Source of the DNA: Hyphomicrobiales bacterium
Lineage (GTDB): Bacteria; Pseudomonadota; Alphaproteobacteria; Rhizobiales; Devosiaceae
Assembly: GCA_027082895.1 (NCBI GenBank)
Contig: JALWTJ010000272.1
Coordinates: forward strand, 1 to 5,411
Reading direction: 5' to 3'
DNA length: 5,411 nt
In this document: piece after piece, positions 5,209-5,411 of the stretch
Layout of the letters: each line of letters starts with the position of its first letter
Numbering within the stretch: the first letter of the stretch is position 1
Program-made: the position numbers and the translations under genes
The notes under the pieces: generated by a model
What the model saw: the letters and a program-made list of their open reading frames with translations, nothing else
Told to the model about the DNA's origin: nothing
The model's database searches: none

Positions 5209-5411
5209 TCACCCGTCGGGCAACCGGAAGACCCGATCCGGAATCCATCCCGTTTCCCCCCTGTCATTTGTGCACAGGCACCAACCGTTCTTGCATGTCT
5301 GAACGTTCAGAAAGTCCCCCGGCTCCACCTTGAGCTCCATGGAATCATAATCATAGGTCGCGACCATGATGCCATCCATCTCAACCGCCAGATCATCCGC
5401 CACCCAGCCTT
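5209..5411 (-). CDS. SH3-like domain protein, C-terminal part (5' end outside window)
   Basis: The frame enters from the right edge and stops with TGA at 5209-5211, leaving about 67 codons. A GTG at 5403 is not needed as a start, because the frame stays open to the edge and the preceding residues (GW-V) look like the end of another domain. The visible part, roughly 55 residues, resembles an SH3 fold of the eukaryotic type: ATYDYDSMELKVEPGDFLNV corresponds to the ALYDY opening and the GD turn, NGWCLC to the GWW strand, and ETGWIPDRVF to the G-x-[IF]-P-x-x-[YF]-V close. SH3 domains bind proline-rich or cell-wall peptides. The GWV just before it suggests a tandem arrangement. Two cysteines (T-C-K-N-G-W-C) replace the more usual residues. 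Whether it is exported cannot be judged without the N-terminus. Confidence 0.7.
   Translation of the reverse strand, partial: GWVADDLAVEMDGIMVATYDYDSMELKVEPGDFLNVQTCKNGWCLCTNDRGETGWIPDRVFRLPDG

Overview
This looks like an ordinary chromosomal segment of an alphaproteobacterium. The GC content is high (about 60% by eye) and coding third positions are strongly G/C. The assignment rests on three things: an alphaproteobacterial-type NAD kinase C-terminus, a DUF2336 protein (a family I know mainly from this class), and a SLT transglycosylase subfamily common there. A perfect match to the CtrA consensus TTAA-N7-TTAAC fits, but it has a competing explanation. I cannot name the genus; an order such as Rhodospirillales or a relative would fit. 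No tRNA, rRNA, CRISPR array, insertion sequence, integrase or phage gene is visible.

Layout: the last 79 codons of nadK (plus strand, cut by the window edge) are followed by a plus-strand gene for an orphan histidine-phosphotransfer (HPt) domain protein. Its 3' end overlaps, tail to tail by 61 bp, the 3' end of a minus-strand DUF2336 gene. Upstream of that gene on the minus strand come a SLT-type lytic transglycosylase gene and then a YdjA-like nitroreductase gene. Gaps of about 120 bp separate these three, so each probably has its own regulatory region. A compact divergent region (about 97 bp) separates the nitroreductase from a plus-strand gene for a secreted protein of unknown function built from three beta-rich repeats. 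The window ends with the 3' part of a minus-strand gene encoding an SH3-like domain, convergent with the secreted-protein gene and cut by the window edge.

How they work together: there is no evident shared pathway. NAD kinase and the nitroreductase both bear on NADP(H)/flavin redox chemistry but are not adjacent. The HPt protein, the possible CtrA-type boxes and the transglycosylase loosely suggest phosphorelay or cell-cycle control of envelope functions, which is inference only. The least explained items are the three-repeat exported protein, the orphan HPt protein with its cysteine-bearing tail, and the 3352-3382 element, which reads both as an intrinsic terminator and as a CtrA box. I do not see a clear novel multi-gene system.
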